Source: Gymnopus androsaceus JB14
Lineage: Eukaryota; Basidiomycota; Agaricomycetes; Agaricales; Omphalotaceae
Reading direction: 5' to 3'
Assembly (NCBI GenBank): GCA_009733575.1
Contig: ML769509.1
Coordinates: 119,789-183,788 of the forward strand
Length of the DNA stretch: 64,000 nucleotides
A program made the position numbers and the translations under genes. This document shows, piece after piece, positions 12,201 to 23,300 of the stretch. Within the stretch, counting starts at the first letter, position 1. Every line of letters begins with the position of its first letter. The notes below the pieces were generated by a model. It was not told the origin of the DNA. It saw nothing but the letters and a program-made list of their open reading frames with translations, and did not search any database.

Positions 12201-13210
12201 ATATGCATCCATATCATGAATCTAAGGTGGATTCAGAACAGGATCTCAATGCTCGCGGGACTAATCTTACTACTAGGGTATCCAGTTTGGAAAGAGGATA
12301 TTCAATGCCGAATACTTCTTCATAGACCGGAAGAACCTTCTCGGACACCTCAAGGCAATATTGACCTTGATGGACAGAGGAAGGAGTCCCTACATTGTGT
12401 TGCCTTCAGTAACGACTCCTTGGCAGATAGTAAGACATACCATAAACTCGTATGGGACGTTTCTTTCCGCTGAGCGGACTGGTGAAGGATCCTTCCAGAA
12501 ATTCGAACTGACCATTTGCGTAGGCAACGATGTAGGTGGACATGAGAGGAGAAGTATCGAAGCGGGTAATCTTCCAGTCACCAGAGGATGCATCTTTCAA
12601 GAATCCATGAATGTCATCCTCCTTTCCATACGGTTCTTCGGAGATTACGGGAGTGTTGAAGAGGTTGACGCTGTTTCGAGGCAGATATCATCGACATTGC
12701 GAATGTGGCTTTCAAAAGCGGTTCATCCCAGCAAGGAAAGGCACGACGAGCAGCTGTTGGCTACATGATAGGATTAGCAGTGGGTTAGAAAGCATGGACC
12801 TCATACTTCACCTCGAACTGCGTCACGGTGTAGAATTTCTTCTGTCCGTCATGCTCCCATGTGCCTTCATAGTACCCAATCAAGTTTCCACTGAGCGGGC
12901 CAACAAAGGCAATAAACAACTTGAGAGAAGAGCCAGCTGCGAACGGTTTCGGAAAGACAAAGATTGCGCGCTGATTGATCGCGTCAATGGCTTGAGAAAT
13001 GGGTACGAAAGCCTCGTCTTCCCCGCCTACGATGGTCACAGAAACCTCAGACAACTCCAGCTCCGAAGCATTCAAGACGATCTCGGACGTGTCTGCGTTG
13101 ACTTTGAGGTCAATCTCGACAGCTCCACGAAACTTGTGCTGAGAGAGATCGGTGAACAGAGTGAGATCGTAATGGATCGGAGAGAGGGCTGTGGGCAAGC
13201 GATATTCCAT
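9214..13210 (-). CDS. M1-family zinc aminopeptidase (Ape2/Aap1, puromycin-sensitive type)
   Basis: Gluzincin aminopeptidase that removes N-terminal residues from peptides, probably in the cytosol. The start at 13210 gives MEYRLPTALSPIHYDL, the usual family opening. An in-frame ATG at 13279 would add 23 residues and is less likely. Blocks seen in order: PTAARRAFPCWDEP, the exopeptidase motif as YAMENWGLITG (around 12175-12210), zinc site HEIAHMW plus FGNITTMEWW...LYLNEG (HEXXH-x18-E is exact), then a long ERAP1_C-like helical half spread over many exons. It ends in LLNWLENWKERQ with stop at 9214-9216. Introns are about 50 bases. Oddities: the Gly of the canonical GAMEN motif is Tyr, and the frame slips by one base at an AAA run at 12673-12676. 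Confidence 0.9.
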
Positions 13211-14069
13211 GGTGGTTACTGGATAAGGGTCAAAGTGCTCAAACGACTTATAACAAAAGTGTGAGGTGATACTGATCATACTTCAAATCGGTAGCGATAG
13301 ATAGATAGATTACATGCCTTGACTCTTCGCGAGATGACTTTGCTCTAGGAACCCGATACTTAGGTCCTTCCTTCCGCTCTTTTCAGAATGACTCAGAATC
13401 GAATACTCTGGCTCGTGACCATCCGTTTCTATTTGAAACTATGGCACAGCCATCTCGGACCGAAGGATCCGTTGACGCAGAGCATAAGTTCTGATTCCGA
13501 GCGGCGAGCGCGAAGCAACTTCGAAATTCTGATATGCTCTATATTTTGATTCACTATTTTGTATGCGTAACTAAGATATAAGGTATCTATCGCACGAAAG
13601 AATCAATGGTATGAAAGAAAAAGCTGTCGTATGCAAAGTCATAAAGTATTAACAGACAAAGTCGAAAAAAAGGTCGTAAAATGCTAGCGTAGAATAATGT
13701 ACGTGAAGAGAGAAATTTCACCAGATGTATCGCCCTCACCAATGTAAAGGTACTGTACATAGATGAGGCCAATTGTGTATCCGAAATCATATACATTTCA
13801 TTGTGATGATTGATTTGATTGAATGTTATTAGGATGCAAGAGTATAGGTGGGGATGTCGACAATGTGTAGGGGAATGTGTATGGGGAATGGGTATTGCGA
13901 ATAATAGTAAGCGTAGACACACCGTTCTAGTCGCGGTGGATTACAAAGGAGAACGAGAGGCAAGACAAACGAGAGGGTCGGGATGATATAGGGAGGAAAG
14001 GAACGTAATGAAAGGGCGTTCGTTAGGCCCAATTTTTCCGGTCCTAATTAAATACATCCATTCTCCACT
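13211..14069. other. Intergenic: aminopeptidase promoter and PMA1 3' UTR
   Basis: No exon with family resemblance on either strand. The segment nearest 14069 is probably the ATPase 3' UTR. A weak run of ATAG repeats (gatagatagat) sits at about 13300. Confidence 0.4.
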
Positions 14070-17000
14070 CTATACGGCAGCAGTCCGACTAGGGTTCCTA
14101 GCCAAGGTCTGCCCAGAGGTGTGTATCTGGTGACTGCTGAATCGTTGCAGTTCCTCGGGTTTGATGGAAACACGGCCACCGAATCCAACCTTGCGAGCAG
14201 CACGTCGGATAAACGACACACGGTTAGAGTACAGCGACTCGTGGATGGATGCAGCGCGCGAGGTAGTGCGAGTCATAGGAACACCCTCGGATGCAGCAGT
14301 CGCACGGTGGGCAGCAGCCTCATGACGTTCACGGAGGTACTTGATGACGGTGAACTTCATCGCAAACTTGATCCAGTCGAGAGGAATGAACCAGACAATA
14401 TTCTGCACAAAAGATTAGCTTTTGAGATACATTACAACCACTAGAGCACATACCCAGACCCAGACAATTCCAATCCATCCTCCGTCGACACCGTGCATGG
14501 AGGTAAAGCCCCAGTTACCAAAGGCGGCAATGATCGAAGAAATGAGCTGAGCGATACAGAAAGCACCCATGAGAGCGTAGGAGGGTCGCTCCATGAAGAA
14601 GAATCCGTGCGAACGGGTGACGAAGATCAAAGCCTGGGAGATGATAGCGACCTGGAGGTAGACGATAGCGTGGAGTTGTTCGTCGTTGGCCTGAACTGGG
14701 CTGGTGAGGAGAGTGACACCGAACTTGTCCTGGAAGAAAGTCGTCTCCATAATGATTACAACAAGAGCAACACTAGAAAAGATTTACTCATGAGAACCAA
14801 AGATGAAGCGCAGAAAAAGAGAACTCACGTCGACAAGGTCAAGTATAGACCGTATGCAACAGCGTAGGCGAAGATTTCCGTTAAGTCCCAACTATCCGGA
14901 GTGTTCGAGGGCAAGACACGGTCCACAGACAAGGTCATAATGGTACCATCGTTAAGGAGAGCGATGATAAGGACCATGAAGGGAGGGAAGTCGAACTGGT
15001 AAACCCATGCAAGAATAGCGAAACAGACGACGATACGGATGGTAACGGCGCAAGCATAGATGGCGTAGTTCCTCATACGTTGGAAGATGATACGGGATCC
15101 ACGGATGGCGTGCACGATGGTAGAAAGACCGGGTTCAGTAAGGACAATGTCGGCGGCGCCACGAGCAGCGTCAGTAGCACCTTCTACGGCGATACCGACA
15201 TTGGCACGAGAAAGAGCAGGAGCATCATTGGCACCATCACCAGTCATGGCACAAAGATGGCCAAGACCCTGGAGACGCTTAACAATCTCGTACTTGTGCT
15301 CGGGGAACACACCGGCGAAACCATCGGCGTCCATGATCATCTCGTCGAGAGTAGCGTGCTTGCCACCGGGAGCGGGACCGTCTTTGAGAACCTTGGCAGG
15401 GTACATGTGGTCACCGAGACCGAGACGACGGCCAGTTTCCTTCGCAATAGCGAGCTGATCACCAGTTACCATCTTGACTTTGACTCCCAAAGCCATGGCA
15501 TCATCAATAGTCTGCTTGGTATCCTCACGGGGAGGGTCGAAGATGGCGAGCAGACCGATAAGCTCGAAACCGGTGCCTTCCGCCTCATGGTCGTCACCGT
15601 CGAGCTCTTCGTAAGCAACAGCGAGGGCACGAAGACCACGAGTGGCATACTCCTCAACATCGGCCTCAAGCTTGTTCTCGAGTTCTTCGGTCTTGTTACG
15701 GGAACAGAGCTCGATGATAATACCAGTCATACCCTTGGTGACACGCTTGAGCTTTCCGGTAGATTCCTCGCGGTAAGTAATCTCGGTACGCTTGTCGACA
15801 GGGTTGAAAGGCTTGAAGTCGAGGAGCTTAATACCAGCACGAGCCTTGGCAGTATCACCAAGGGCAGCGACGACGGAAGCATCGATAGCGTCCTGGTTCT
15901 CGGTACGGGAGGCGTAAGCAGCGAAAAGAATGACCTCGTCAGGGGAGAAGGGGCCGTAGGTACGGATGGTGTTTCGGTCAATGGTGAGCTTGTTGGTGGT
16001 GAGGGTACCAGTCTTGTCGGAACAAAGGATGGTGACACCAGCCAATTCTTCGATAGCCGTGATACGAGTGACGATAGCCTTGTGCTTGGCGAGCTGCTGA
16101 GCACCGACGGCAAGGGTGACGGACAAGACAGTAGGCATCGCGAATAGGAATACCACCGATCAAAAGCACCAAGATGTCGTTAAGACCACGACGGTAGGTG
16201 TAGTGGAAGCGAGGATATAGAACGACAATCTCGAGAATGACGAAGATACCGATGGAAACGAGACAAAAAGATCCGATTTGGGCGAGAATCTTTTGCAAGT
16301 GACCAGTGGTGTCGTCGTCCTGACCGACGAGCGACGCAGCACGACCGAAGAAAGTGTTGGCACCAGTGGAGATGACAACACCTTCAGCCTCACCCTGCTT
16401 ACAGGTGGAACCACTGAAAGAGGGGATCAGTGTCGGAAAAGAAATAAATCCAGGCTGGAACTTACGAGAAACACTGATCACCAAGTTTCTTAGTCTGAGG
16501 AAGAGACTCTCCAGTAAGAGCAGCCTGGTCAATGGAGACGTTGATAGCCTCGGTAAGACGACAGTCGGCGGGGACAATGTCACCGATTTTGAAAGAAACC
16601 ATGTCACCGGGAACGAGACCGGAAGACTCGATCTCGGACCAAGAACCACTACGCTTGACCTTGGCTTTGGGTGCGAGAGATTCCATGAGAGCCTTCACTG
16701 CGTTACCAGCGTTCCTCTCTTCGTAGAAACCAATACCAGAGTTGATGAACAACAGGAGAACGATACCGACGAAATCTTGCCAGTCAGGGGGCTGACCTTC
16801 ACCGTTGGACAGAGCGATGGCGACGAGGGCTGCACCTTCCATGACCCAGGACAGAGGATTCCACATGAAACTCAAGAACTAGAACAATATAAGCATCAAG
16901 ACAATAGGGGAAACAGCGAGAGAGAACCAACCTGCAAGAACGGATTTTGCTCTTCGCTCTCAAGCTTGTTGGGTCCGAAAATTTCGATACGACGAGTCGC

Positions 17001-17378
17001 CTCTTCAGGAGAGAGACCGTTCTCGTCACATTGAAGCAATTTGAAAGCATCTTCAAGGACGATAGTTTCCAAATCGACCTTTTCCCTATCATACAAGTCC
17101 TCAGCCCGAAGTTGGATCTAAAAGGAGAAACGCCATTAGCAAAAAGAAGGAAAGAACGCGTAAGAGAACCGACAGTAGACATGTCGACATTGGCATCTAG
17201 GGGTATGTCAGAGGGGTACGACAAGACGGCGAGCAAAAAACATACGAGTAGGGCCTTCCTCTTCGTGACCAAAGTCCTTGTACTCTCTCTTCTTTTTTTC
17301 TGGCTCTTCGGGAGTGCTTGGAGCAGGAGTCTGTGTGGGCTCCTGGGGACCAGGTTCCTTTTCAATGTTTGAAGCCAT
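14070..17378 (-). CDS. PMA1: Plasma-membrane H+-transporting P-type ATPase (P3A)
   Basis: Electrogenic proton pump that hydrolyses ATP to acidify the outside and drive secondary transport. The start at 17378 gives a charged cytosolic N-terminus ([19 protein letters not shown]). Then come the first membrane hairpin ([17 protein letters not shown]), the actuator TGES loop ([10 protein letters not shown]), phosphorylation site [13 protein letters not shown] with the catalytic Asp, [18 protein letters not shown], hinge [20 protein letters not shown], and the last helices up to [13 protein letters not shown]. The C-terminal exon (14070 to about 14400) is the cytosolic regulatory tail with SRAASIHES and [16 protein letters not shown]. 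Introns are short. At 16140-16143 one extra base splits the frame between GGIPI and [13 protein letters not shown], a highly conserved transmembrane segment, so this is probably a consensus error. The 355-residue antisense open frame here is a shadow. Confidence 0.95.
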
Positions 17379-19290
17379 TTAGTCTAATGTGTGCGTATAA
17401 TTGGGAGGAGATTGAGGAAGAGAGGAGAGCAGAGCCCTGGGACGACACTCTTGCGCAACTGCAACAACACTGAGATGAGGGGAGAATGTAGGATGATGGG
17501 AGGAAAAGTTTGGAAGACCTCGGTTACAGATCAGCTATTTGTAGTTGCCTTGTTTGATCGTATTTAAATTTGGTTGAAAACTTCTTCCCGAAAGCAATAT
17601 CGGCCTCTAGTTGATCCATCAATTCTTTTCCCGTTCTAAAGCCGATATCTTATAGAAATTATACGGCCTGCAGCTGGTCTTATATACCTCTCAAAGGTGC
17701 TAGTTCTCTTGCACTTCTTCTCGTTCAACTTGAGCCTCTTTCGAAAAATCGGCCAAATTCCCGGCAACCGGAAATTCAATTTATTTTTGTGACAAAATCC
17801 CCACACGGACAACTTGTCATAAAGCCCGACTCATCGTCCATGGTAGCGGGAAAACGGACAGACGGACGCTTCCGTCGTGCTCGTACCCTCATCTTAGCCT
17901 TTCTAAAGCCTATAGTTTTGACATTCGAAGAAGAATGTCTACTACGAACACAGTTTTTTTGATCATCATCCTCTATGTAGAATATTGACAATCGTACGTT
18001 CACCCGAGTCTTTGATTTTCATATGCGCCATTTTCCACACCAGAATTCCCTAGCCCCTCCGCATTGGGCAGCGACGCCCCCGAGGTCGAAGATTCCTAGG
18101 TGTTCCGCTGCTTCTGGTGGCCAATTGGCCTCAGTTCTTCAGAGTAAGTACATACGTACTTGCCAGCAGCACACAAGTTTATTACGACTTTGTTTCGTTT
18201 AAATCTGCCAATTACATTTGAGCATTTCAATAATGACTGGCATAGCAACTTCATACTGAAGCTTCAGTCACACGAGCCATGGCAGATCTCCTCCTCTCTA
18301 TCGCGTGAAGACTCGGGAATGCATCAATTGTCCGCCACTTTACTAGCTGACCGTCAATTGCTAGTTGGCTCAAGGCTGTGAATTCGAGCAAGCCAATGGC
18401 ATAACGTCTCACTGACGCTACTAACCATCTGGCATCTTCAACCTGTCGAATCTTATACATGTACACTAGGAATCAACCGGAAGCACTGCGACTGACAGCA
18501 TCAGCATAGTAATATGGAGCATTTGATTGGATAGATTGCTCGAGCTCTCCAATCAAAGTGCCCCGGGCTAAAAAGTCTTAGTCGTAGCGACGTCAAGGTC
18601 GTCGGTACGGAGACGTTGCTAGCATTGTGCTATGTGGCAGAAGCTCAAAGTTCAAAGTGGTCCCCGCCAACGACCGTCTGCCCCCGTTCGTTGAGCTGTT
18701 TACGCCAGACAGTGTTTTGGCTGTCCGTTGGTAGACGATGGAGGCGCATGCTCTCATCATCATGCTGACATGACATTCCCGAATTTTATCGCAATTTTTG
18801 GTTCCAAAAACGGTGATCTATCGTCGGCGACGCTAATTATGGATATAATAATACTTCCGGTTGTCGTATTTTTTTCCTCAAAAACTATTACCAGATCTCC
18901 TCCGCAAAACACTCCGGCCCCTCCTCGTTCCTATAATTTCCAATCTTCCGTCCGCATGTATGCTCCCAAAGACTCCTACTGCCAACCCTGGTCGACAGTT
19001 GATTAATCTGCAAGGCTCCATATTAGTCTCTATAGCTTGGCCCACTCACCGAAGCCGCTTCCCCTTGCCTCTGCTCCAACGCTGCTATACCCCCTAAGGC
19101 TTTGTGATCACCCGTCCGCTCTACTACTAAAGCTGCTTAACAACTTCCGCAATGTCAAAAAGCTGAAACAGATAATTTTTCCGAGCACACATTTCTTTAC
19201 ATCCGTCGAGCGCGCACCTCTCGAGGGCAAGGAGTCTGAGTGATCATGGCCCATACTACCAACTACTATCTTTAACAAGGAGGTCGGCCT

Positions 19291-19318
19291 TTAACATGAG
19301 TAATTTAACATGAGTAAT
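19291..19318. repeat. Perfect 14-base direct tandem repeat
   Basis: The 14-base unit TTAACATGAGTAAT occurs twice head to tail without mismatch. Confidence 0.8.
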
Positions 19319-20083
19319 ACTTTACGCCGATCCATTCATCGGAATGTACGGTCAAAGCGATAATTCCAACCTCGGACTGATCAGACGTTTTGTTCCGAGT
19401 CGTCTTCGTCGGATATGTTCTCAACCTCTGATGTATACTGTCGTCTGTCGTTGAAGCTGCAACCCCTACATGTCTTCCAGTTCTGACTCTTCTATTTCAC
19501 GAGGGACAACGTCGAGTCTCGGTTTCTCAAAGCTCATAATTTATGGTTGTGGAGTTTGGTATACGGGATTCTACTGAATGACTTCAACTCGAGCATGGAC
19601 CGAATCCCGAATCCCTCACATTGAGATTGTAAAGCACCTCCGTATAGAATCGGAGTCTCGGAGCCTATACTAACTAATCTATTATTCATTGACATTGTCA
19701 ATGTCTGTACATGTTGACTGTCTGTGTAGTAGACTCTTATGTATTGTGGATACACCCTCGAATTAGTGACATTCGGACACTAAATACGTAGATATACAGT
19801 AAGTGAGCGAGCTTGAGACCAAAATAGATGCGGTATTTTTTTGTGGTGGAGAGAAGCTATGCATATCGCAAGTTGAAGTTGGGAACAGAGTACCTGCGCA
19901 CATATTATGCGTGTATTACGCCAGTGGTAGTCAGACTGCAATCTATACAGGTACTGCGGCAATACACCACTGGATGGTAAACAAGATTGAATATTGACCA
20001 TCCACAGATCATCCCGAATTTTTGGAGTCTCTTGGCCCAATGGTGTCGCGCCAGAACGAAAATCGAATACTCAGAAAAGTGCC

Positions 20084-20187
20084 CTGGACCTGACCAGTCG
20101 ACAGCATTGAGCTTCTAAAGCCTTTAGACCTTGAGCTGGACCTGACCAGTCGACAGCATTAAGCTTCTAAAGCCTTCAGACCTTGAG
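20084..20187. repeat. Tandem duplication of a 52-base unit
   Basis: Copy 1 (20084-20135) and copy 2 (20136-20187) are adjacent and differ at only two positions (G/A and T/C), so the duplication is recent. The unit starts CTGGACCTGACCAGTCGACA and ends AGACCTTGAG. It lies about 125 bases beyond the UGGT stop codon. Confidence 0.9.
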
Positions 20188-20312
20188 GTTCGGCTGAGCG
20201 AACGCTTGGCCGTCGCGGCGATAAGGGCTGAGCGCAAGAGCTTTGCATCCCTTCCTTCCTTCACCGTAAATCACACGCGGAGAATAAGTGGCAAGAACTA
20301 AATAGAATAAGT

Positions 20313-23300
20313 TTACAGTTCATCTCGAATCTCTGTCGTTTTCTCCGTCTCCCCTTCTTCTAAATCCTCCTTCTTACTGTCAGCCCCCTCTTCAGCGTCA
20401 GTACTCGGAGGCACAACCGCAGCGCCCGAAGCCGTTTGCGCGAGAGCATTAGCATCTGCAGCAGCTACCCGGGAGCTAATCTTTCCTTCTTCCGCCAGCT
20501 TGCGGGCGAACCTTGCGATCTCACTGTCGTACTCTTCCCATTCCGGGATCTGCCTGGCGCGCGCAAGCTTTGGTTCTTTCTGTAGGATGGAATTATTATA
20601 GTATGATCTTGAGATGAAATAAAGTACGCACCGTCAATGGGTTTTGACAAAGGTCTATGGTCTTTGCCCGATGCAGCCGATCTTTGCTACCTATAAGATG
20701 TATACCATTCAGCATGGCAAACAATCGGAGTTGAAGAACACGTACACCAAGTTTCACACTAGATACCGTGACACAAACGTTAGTACATCGAAGCGGTATC
20801 AAAAGTAGACCTACCCATAACCAATCTTCATGAAGCGAGTACTAGGGAGTGGCGTTAATTATCATGCCTCAATTGCAGTACTAGATTTACTCACGATTGG
20901 TACTTCGCGCTGCAAGTTATTCGGTAAATCTGAGAAAATCGTGTCAAAGTGTGATTGGTATAAGTATATCAAGAATGGGTTACCTTGGTCCAAGTTTGCC
21001 AGGGAATTTGGATCCATGGATAATTGATGGTAAGATGTTCGAAGAATGTCCTATTCAAGCTTCGTTAATGACCACTCTTCAAGTTGTTATGACGAGACCT
21101 ACTCCGGCAGCAAACTAAAGGAGCAAAATTAGCAGCCGTTATATTATTCAACGATTGCAACACATACCTGACGGAAGCGGACCAAATCCACAACATACAA
21201 CGCACTGTGGAAGAATCTCTCTTAGCAAAATCACGAAGGATCAAAAAGATTTTATGTACCTAATATGGTACGGTCGTCCATCAAGGAAATCTTTCCAGTA
21301 TCCCGTCTTCCAGAACCTGAATCCTTCCATGGCTTCATTGTCATCACCCATAGGGTGTGTAACCGTAAGGAGCTCCATGAAGGTCTAGATCAACGAGCTC
21401 TTGAAGGTCTGCTCGAACAATCTGATCGGCGTCGACGAAGATGACTTTCTTCAGGTCCATAGGAAAGAGCACATCGAGGAAAAGGATCTTATACGCCCAG
21501 ATGATTCTCTGCTTCTCCTTCTGTGCACGCAACCAAGAAGGCCATTTATACGTGACAAGCTCGTACTTGAAGTTGTAAGCTTCGGCTAGATGAGGAATGA
21601 ATTCCTGGGATCCGTAGGGTTAGCGGCTGGTATACGGATGTTCGTTATGAATTTCTACGCACAAGGAATGAAGGGGAGAGGAAATTCTCGATGAACCAAA
21701 ACTTGACAGTGCTATTCGTGTTTCGCAGGACACTCAGAATCATGATAGATGCGAAGCGCTAGACGTTCAACGTCAGCAGGTAGTGACCATACCATAATAT
21801 AACCACTAACCTCGTAGAGAAGACCTGAAGCAACGGTAAAAATGTTGATGTCTGCCTGTTCATTCGCGACTTCGACTTCTTCTTCTTTCTCCTCAGCGGC
21901 TCCAAACAAAGATTTTACACTGAGAAATAGTGAGGTTTTACTTTAACGCATAGGGAGATAACCACTCCGAAGCTCACCTCGAGAAAATATTTCCGACGAA
22001 ACCAGTCTCATCATCCTCATCCTCCTCTTCAGCCAAGACATCCTCCCTTTCCATGCCCGGAACCCTGGTAAGACGAGGATAAAGCGTCTGACCCTCGAAA
22101 CTAGTAACCGTGATTTCATTGCCGACTTCATCAACAGACGGGCTCTCCCATCCCTCATTCCCCACACTTTCCGTAACAAAAATATCCCTTCCTCTCCCCT
22201 CTCGAATTTCCAACTTGAAAACACCCGGTTTTGCCTTGAACTGGAAGTAGCCCAGGTTGGCTACGACCTGCGTATCATCAATCGGTACGGAGCCGCTGAC
22301 GAGCTGCAGTTGTACTCCACGCGGCGGAGCCTGCATCTTAGTATCGCGAGCATGACCTTCGACGACGATATAATCTAGTTCAAAGATGGCGTCGACGCTC
22401 GAGTCCTCGGGTGCAAGACTCCCTAATTGGATGTTGTCAAGATCGTACATGGCTTCACGGGGTCGAACAAGCCAAGAAGAAGGTACGTCCATGGCTAACG
22501 TGTAGATTGGCTCTACCGGGAGGTTGTGGAATACTGTCTGGGACGAGATTTCCTGCCTAAACCCCAGTTAACTGATGATGCACGGTAAGGAAAATGTTAT
22601 GTTACCCAGATTCATCAAAGGACAAGGAAGTCCGGAGATTATATCTAAAGAATTTTTTCAAGGGGACCTATCAAGGGATGAGAATGAGGAGATACTTGAG
22701 ACACTTGGAACGAGTGCCTACCTCGGTATACGGAGTAGGATTGAGGCGAACTTCGATGTAGGTGTCAGGCATATGTGAAAGCCACTATAAAAGCAATAAT
22801 CATAATCGAGGCCGCAAAATTCCCTTGTTCAAAGAAAATCATACCTGCAAAAGACTCGACCACCTCTGCGCAGTTTCGCTCAATGGGCTCAATATGACAC
22901 CAATCTGATATAAAGCCGTAGTATTATCTCCAATTTCGAACATCCTGACAAAAAAAAGAGACGTCCATTGAGACTCCTTTGAAAGCTGTGGAGATAACAG
23001 TGGTTACTCACGTATAATTACTCTCCAAAGTCCTATAATTCCGATTCCTAGGTCTTGCGAGGAGCGTCAAACAGGCCGACTTCACTGGGATCCGGTTGTT
23101 GGATGGCAGCAATGACAGACGAGGCCATCGAAACTGTATGAGCTATTGAAGCTCTACACAATGAAAGTGAAAGTATTCAATATTCGAATTTCAATCAGGC
23201 GCTTTTGTAGGATGAGCTTACCGATCAAGATTCTTCAAACCAGGCCTGATGCTCTCCAAAGCCGAAAGAACAGGTTGAATACGCTTAAGAAGTTCATACT

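Larger units (their letters stand above)
17379..20312. other. 2.9-kb intergenic region between PMA1 promoter and UGGT 3' end
   Basis: I found no convincing exon on either strand. The part next to 17378 is expected to be the PMA1 promoter, which is often long for this strongly expressed gene. Two small direct repeats lie in it (19291-19318 and 20084-20187). A lineage-specific short gene or non-coding RNA cannot be excluded. Confidence 0.4.

Noticed and set aside
15080..16147. A 355-codon open frame antisense to PMA1
   Set aside because: It is opposite a conserved exon with strong codon bias; its Gly/Thr/Ser/Asp-rich translation is what antisense of such exons gives. No family resemblance.
17379..20312. 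Several open frames of 60-90 codons in the PMA1-UGGT gap
   Set aside because: They overlap in several frames, lack splice continuity and resemble nothing known.
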